A DNA stretch of 35,212 bases from Candidatus Eisenbacteria bacterium (lineage in GTDB: Bacteria > Eisenbacteria > RBG-16-71-46 > SZUA-252), in the NCBI GenBank assembly GCA_005893275.1, contig VBOW01000001.1, forward strand, positions 1 through 35,212, in the 5' to 3' direction. How positions within the stretch are numbered: position 1 is the stretch's first letter; every line of letters starts with the position of its first letter. Under the pieces are notes generated by a model. The model had not been told where the DNA came from, did no database searches, and saw nothing but the letters and a program-made list of their open reading frames with translations. The position numbers and the translations under genes were made by a program. This document shows positions 32,523 to 35,212 of this stretch, in pieces.

Positions 32523-35129
32523 CTATCTCACTCGGAGGTTGGTTACGGGCGAAGGCAGAATGCTATCCGTGGGCGCCATGCGCATCATTGTATTTAGATG
32601 GATGGCGTTGCGCAACGATTGTGTCGCTCGCCCAAAGCCCACGAATCCAGATCTCCCTGGGACCGATTCGTCGGCGAGGTCCTGCAATCGATTCTTGTAG
32701 AGGGGTAGGAGGAAATCCCGGTAGGTCGTGCTCCCGGAGACCTGCGCCGCCGCCCAGAGACCTCCCATCAGCTCCAGATTCGTCTGGGGATAGCACGCCC
32801 AGTGATTCTCGAATGTCTGGGACGTGCCGGCCACGTTGAGGAACCAGACGCGACCGGTGCACTCACCGGAGGCCTGATATCCCGCATAGCCCAGGAAATC
32901 ACCGTAGTAACCGTTTCCCTCGATCTGGCCCGTCGAAGGATTCCGGTCCTCCTTCATCGTCCAGTTGGCCACGGTGGTGATCGCGTTGGCCCAGGTCGCG
33001 CGCGTCCGGCCCGTGATGTCCCAGGCGCGGAACATGGCCGGCAGCAGGACGCCGACCACCTGCCGCATCCCCACGTCGCGGAAGTTGGATCGACCCGCGA
33101 TATTGTCCGCGAAGGCATTCATGGCCGTGGTCAGCCTGGCGGCGTACGCCGGGTCTCTCGTGAGCTCGTACGCATGCGCGAGCCAGTCCAAGGACTGCCC
33201 GCAGAGCCGGCCCAGCCATACGCCGCCGGCGCTCAGCGCGGAGCCGCCCCCCGACAACACGTAGTCGTTCGTGAGCAGGGAGGTGGCGCCTTCCAGGGCT
33301 CGTTCCCGCGCCCGCTCGTCTCCCGTGAGGTAGTAGTAGTAGAAGAGCCCCGATCCCCAACAGTGCTCCACATGCACGTTGTCGCGATAATACCCTTCGT
33401 ATGCTGGGGAGAGACCGTTGTAGTTCGTCCGATCCACACCCCCATCATCGTAGGGATTGTCCGGATAGACGTGGTAGGCCTCGGTCTCCATGTAATGGCG
33501 CGCGGCCTCGGTGAGCAGGCCGAGCCACGCGAGACCGTCTCCCGATCCACCCTCCACGTCGGCCCGCCTCACGAAATTGTGCGCGATGACGTAGACGCCG
33601 TCGTAATAGTTGACCCCGTGCTCCAGGTCCGCATCCCGCGACGATCCCAGCGGCATCGTGTTCCGGTCGAGGAAACCCCCGAAGTTGAGCCCGCCGTACA
33701 GGAGATTCGCCTCCCGGAACTGGAGGGTCTGGGAAAAGTTCGCGTCGAGGTCGTAATCCATCAGGCAGGTCACGTCATTCCCGCAGTTCGGATAGCGGAG
33801 CGGAGATACCGGCGGAAGGGGAGCGAAGGCGCCGCTCTGCCGGTACCAATTCGAGCTGGCCTTCGCGTACAGAGGGTTCTTGGCGAAACCGAAGACGATC
33901 GGGGTGATGGATGCTTCAGGCACGTTGGGGCCGTGGAAATACACCGTCACGTCGTCGCTCAGACCTTGCGCCTCGCGGAGCTTGTCATTCTCGGAGAGAT
34001 CCAGCCGGATGGAGCCCCCGTCGCTCACGGTGAGGCGCTTCTCATAGCGCTGCCAGAACCACCGATCCGCGACCGTGAGCCCACCGGCCACATCCGACAG
34101 ATCCGCCCAGCCCTCGGCGCGCCTCGAGACCGTGGAGGTCGTTCCTTGATTGTTGAGCGTATATACGAGCGAGGACGCGTCGTCGGCGTTATTCGCATTG
34201 ATCCAGACGGAGCCGCCGGTCGAGAGCGTGCCGCTGACGGAGGCGCCCGCCTCCTTGCCCATGATGAATCGCTTGGGACCCACCATGGTCAGGCCTAGGT
34301 TCATCCACACGCTGGAGTAATCGATGTCGTCCGCGGGATTGCTGCTGCTGTTTTGAAAATCGCTCGCCAAATTTCCGTTGTAGTAGGAGTACACGATCCG
34401 AACGTAGCTCTTGTCCTTGTAGGCATAAATCCGAGCCACGTAGCCCAGCGAGGGCGTGGAGCCGCTCCGGTGCCTTCCCTTGATCTTGATCACCGCCCGG
34501 AGAGGTCCGTTCTCTTCGATCGCGAATTCGGAGGGCGTGTCGCTCGCCGTGGAATAGATGGAGGATCCCGACTGAACGAAGCCGCCGAGGGCACCTCCCG
34601 GGGAGAGGATTGGGGATGCGAATCGCCCGAGGGGGTCGTACCAAACGCCGCTGAGAAGCTGAAAGCGGCCCTGGTCCACCGTGAACTTGAGCGGCCCCGT
34701 CACGACGGTCACGATTCCGCCTGCTTGGACGGCGAGCGGCGAACCCGAGCCCCCGGAGCCGCCCGTCCTGAGCTGCAGCGACTTCACGGAGTACGGGCTC
34801 ACACCGACCTGCGTGTCGACCAGGAGCCATTTGATCGGCCGGCTCCCATCACTAGGGGACCCGTCCCATCGGGCCAGCACGCGAAACTGTGACGGAAGCT
34901 CCACACCACCGTCGAAGACACCAAGGCCCGATGTCGAGAGCAGGTTTGCCGAGCGTGGGATCGGGACCCCCGAGGTCACGGGCTCGTTCGCGCGCGTCAC
35001 CCCCGCGGTTTCCGGAACCCGGAGGGTCACCGACAGGGGAGCCTCGCTATCCTGGGCCATGAGCGCCCGGGGGAAGCTCGAGAAGAGAACGGCACAGAGA
35101 AGCGCTGTCGCACGAGCGCGAGATCTCAA
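32523..35129 (-). CDS. Secreted polysaccharide-lyase-like protein (PcRGLX/YetA, PL26-like)
   Basis: An 868-residue exported protein. A signal peptide (ALLCAVLFSSFPRALMAQ, cleavage about residue 25) precedes a beta-rich N-terminal part (APLSVTLRVPETAGVTR, FRVLARWDGSPSDG, IKWLLVDTQVGV) resembling the RIFT-barrel of PcRGLX/YetA-like exo-rhamnogalacturonan lyases. A beta-sandwich region follows (about 200-420), then an alpha/alpha toroid-like half with repeated helices (YYYLTGDERARERALEG, LGRLCGQSLDWLAHAYEL, FRDVGMRQVVGVLLPAMFRA). This would fit periplasmic or outer-surface trimming of an acidic polysaccharide. The start is TTG with an excellent GGGGGAGG six bases upstream. The C-terminus SPVTNLRVR looks like the first strand of a fibronectin III or sorting module cut short. 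The family call is by eye. Confidence 0.65.
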   Translation of the reverse strand: MRSRARATALLCAVLFSSFPRALMAQDSEAPLSVTLRVPETAGVTRANEPVTSGVPIPRSANLLSTSGLGVFDGGVELPSQFRVLARWDGSPSDGSRPIKWLLVDTQVGVSPYSVKSLQLRTGGSGGSGSPLAVQAGGIVTVVTGPLKFTVDQGRFQLLSGVWYDPLGRFASPILSPGGALGGFVQSGSSIYSTASDTPSEFAIEENGPLRAVIKIKGRHRSGSTPSLGYVARIYAYKDKSYVRIVYSYYNGNLASDFQNSSSNPADDIDYSSVWMNLGLTMVGPKRFIMGKEAGASVSGTLSTGGSVWINANNADDASSLVYTLNNQGTTSTVSRRAEGWADLSDVAGGLTVADRWFWQRYEKRLTVSDGGSIRLDLSENDKLREAQGLSDDVTVYFHGPNVPEASITPIVFGFAKNPLYAKASSNWYRQSGAFAPLPPVSPLRYPNCGNDVTCLMDYDLDANFSQTLQFREANLLYGGLNFGGFLDRNTMPLGSSRDADLEHGVNYYDGVYVIAHNFVRRADVEGGSGDGLAWLGLLTEAARHYMETEAYHVYPDNPYDDGGVDRTNYNGLSPAYEGYYRDNVHVEHCWGSGLFYYYYLTGDERARERALEGATSLLTNDYVLSGGGSALSAGGVWLGRLCGQSLDWLAHAYELTRDPAYAARLTTAMNAFADNIAGRSNFRDVGMRQVVGVLLPAMFRAWDITGRTRATWANAITTVANWTMKEDRNPSTGQIEGNGYYGDFLGYAGYQASGECTGRVWFLNVAGTSQTFENHWACYPQTNLELMGGLWAAAQVSGSTTYRDFLLPLYKNRLQDLADESVPGRSGFVGFGRATQSLRNAIHLNTMMRMAPTDSILPSPVTNLRVR

Positions 35130-35212
35130 AGATTTCCTCCCCCGGCGCGGATTCGGTCCTAAGCAAACGCAAGGAAGCGAGCAGAAACAGTGCCAGCAAG
35201 GATCGAAGGGTT
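35130..35212. other. Upstream region of the lyase-like gene
   Basis: These 83 bases lead into the minus-strand TTG start. Apart from the purine-rich GGGGGAGG ribosome site (complement of about 35136-35143) I see no convincing promoter, repeat or second gene; the region is cut by the window edge. Confidence 0.5.

Noticed and set aside
32802-34298. Long plus-strand open frame (about 498 codons) opposite the lyase-like gene
   Set aside because: Its product is rich in R, V, E and H without domains, while the opposite strand gives a signal peptide and coherent fold segments. Long antisense frames are expected in GC-rich DNA.

Overview
The window is a GC-rich bacterial chromosome segment dominated by an envelope or extracellular polysaccharide (EPS) biosynthesis and export locus. 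A Wza-type export protein with a signal peptide, a chain-length regulator and a BY-kinase point to a Gram-negative (diderm) cell. GTG, TTG and probably CTG starts are common, and most genes are chained by 1-20 nt overlaps (ATGA, GTGA, TGATG). The lineage cannot be fixed from this sequence; an uncultured or poorly sampled phylum is plausible but is only an inference.

Layout. 1-2.0 kb: two divergent SAM methyltransferases, one of ordinary class I type and one CheR-like. About 2.0-2.4 kb: a perfect 16-bp hairpin, a tRNA-Arg(CCG) with a recognisable promoter, and an 81-residue membrane protein right behind the tRNA. 2.4-4.2 kb: a GAF-GGDEF diguanylate cyclase and a DUF4388 protein. 4.2-6.7 kb: a polyprenol/phytol-kinase-like protein, a DUF92 protein (the VTE5/VTE6 pairing of plants and cyanobacteria) and UDP-GlcNAc 2-epimerase. 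6.7-27.3 kb, plus strand: export protein, chain-length protein, BY-kinase, nucleotide-sugar dehydrogenase, UDP-sugar epimerase, a PEP-CTERM-type FemAB protein, a glycosyltransferase, three more FemAB/GNAT-like acyltransferases, a DegT aminotransferase, a glycosyltransferase-deacetylase fusion, a PEP-synthase-like phosphotransferase, a flippase and an O-antigen ligase/polymerase. 27.1-35.1 kb, minus strand: a deacetylase, two glycosyltransferases, an AsnB-type amidotransferase and a secreted polysaccharide-lyase-like protein.

Together the genes describe a Wzx/Wzy-type pathway. UDP-HexNAc precursors are made by 2-epimerisation, 4-epimerisation and C6 oxidation, and probably by transamination and amidation. 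Glycosyltransferases assemble the repeat, deacetylases and acyltransferases decorate it, the flippase and polymerase process it, and the Wza/Wzz/BY-kinase module exports it. A lyase-like enzyme at the end may trim or release the product. Many members match, by eye, the accessory set of exosortase A (XrtA/PEP-CTERM) loci, yet no exosortase, no PEP-CTERM substrate and no initiating phosphoglycosyltransferase is present here.

The most notable items are a collapsed copy of an acyltransferase gene lying just before its intact relative, a PEP-synthase-like gene that seems to start at CTG, the GT-deacetylase fusion, the kinase pair, and a roughly 185-bp tail-to-tail overlap of the two converging operons. 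No gap over 300 bases lacks a gene. The only sizeable non-coding stretches are 885-1060, 1964-2057, 32421-32522 and 35130-35212.
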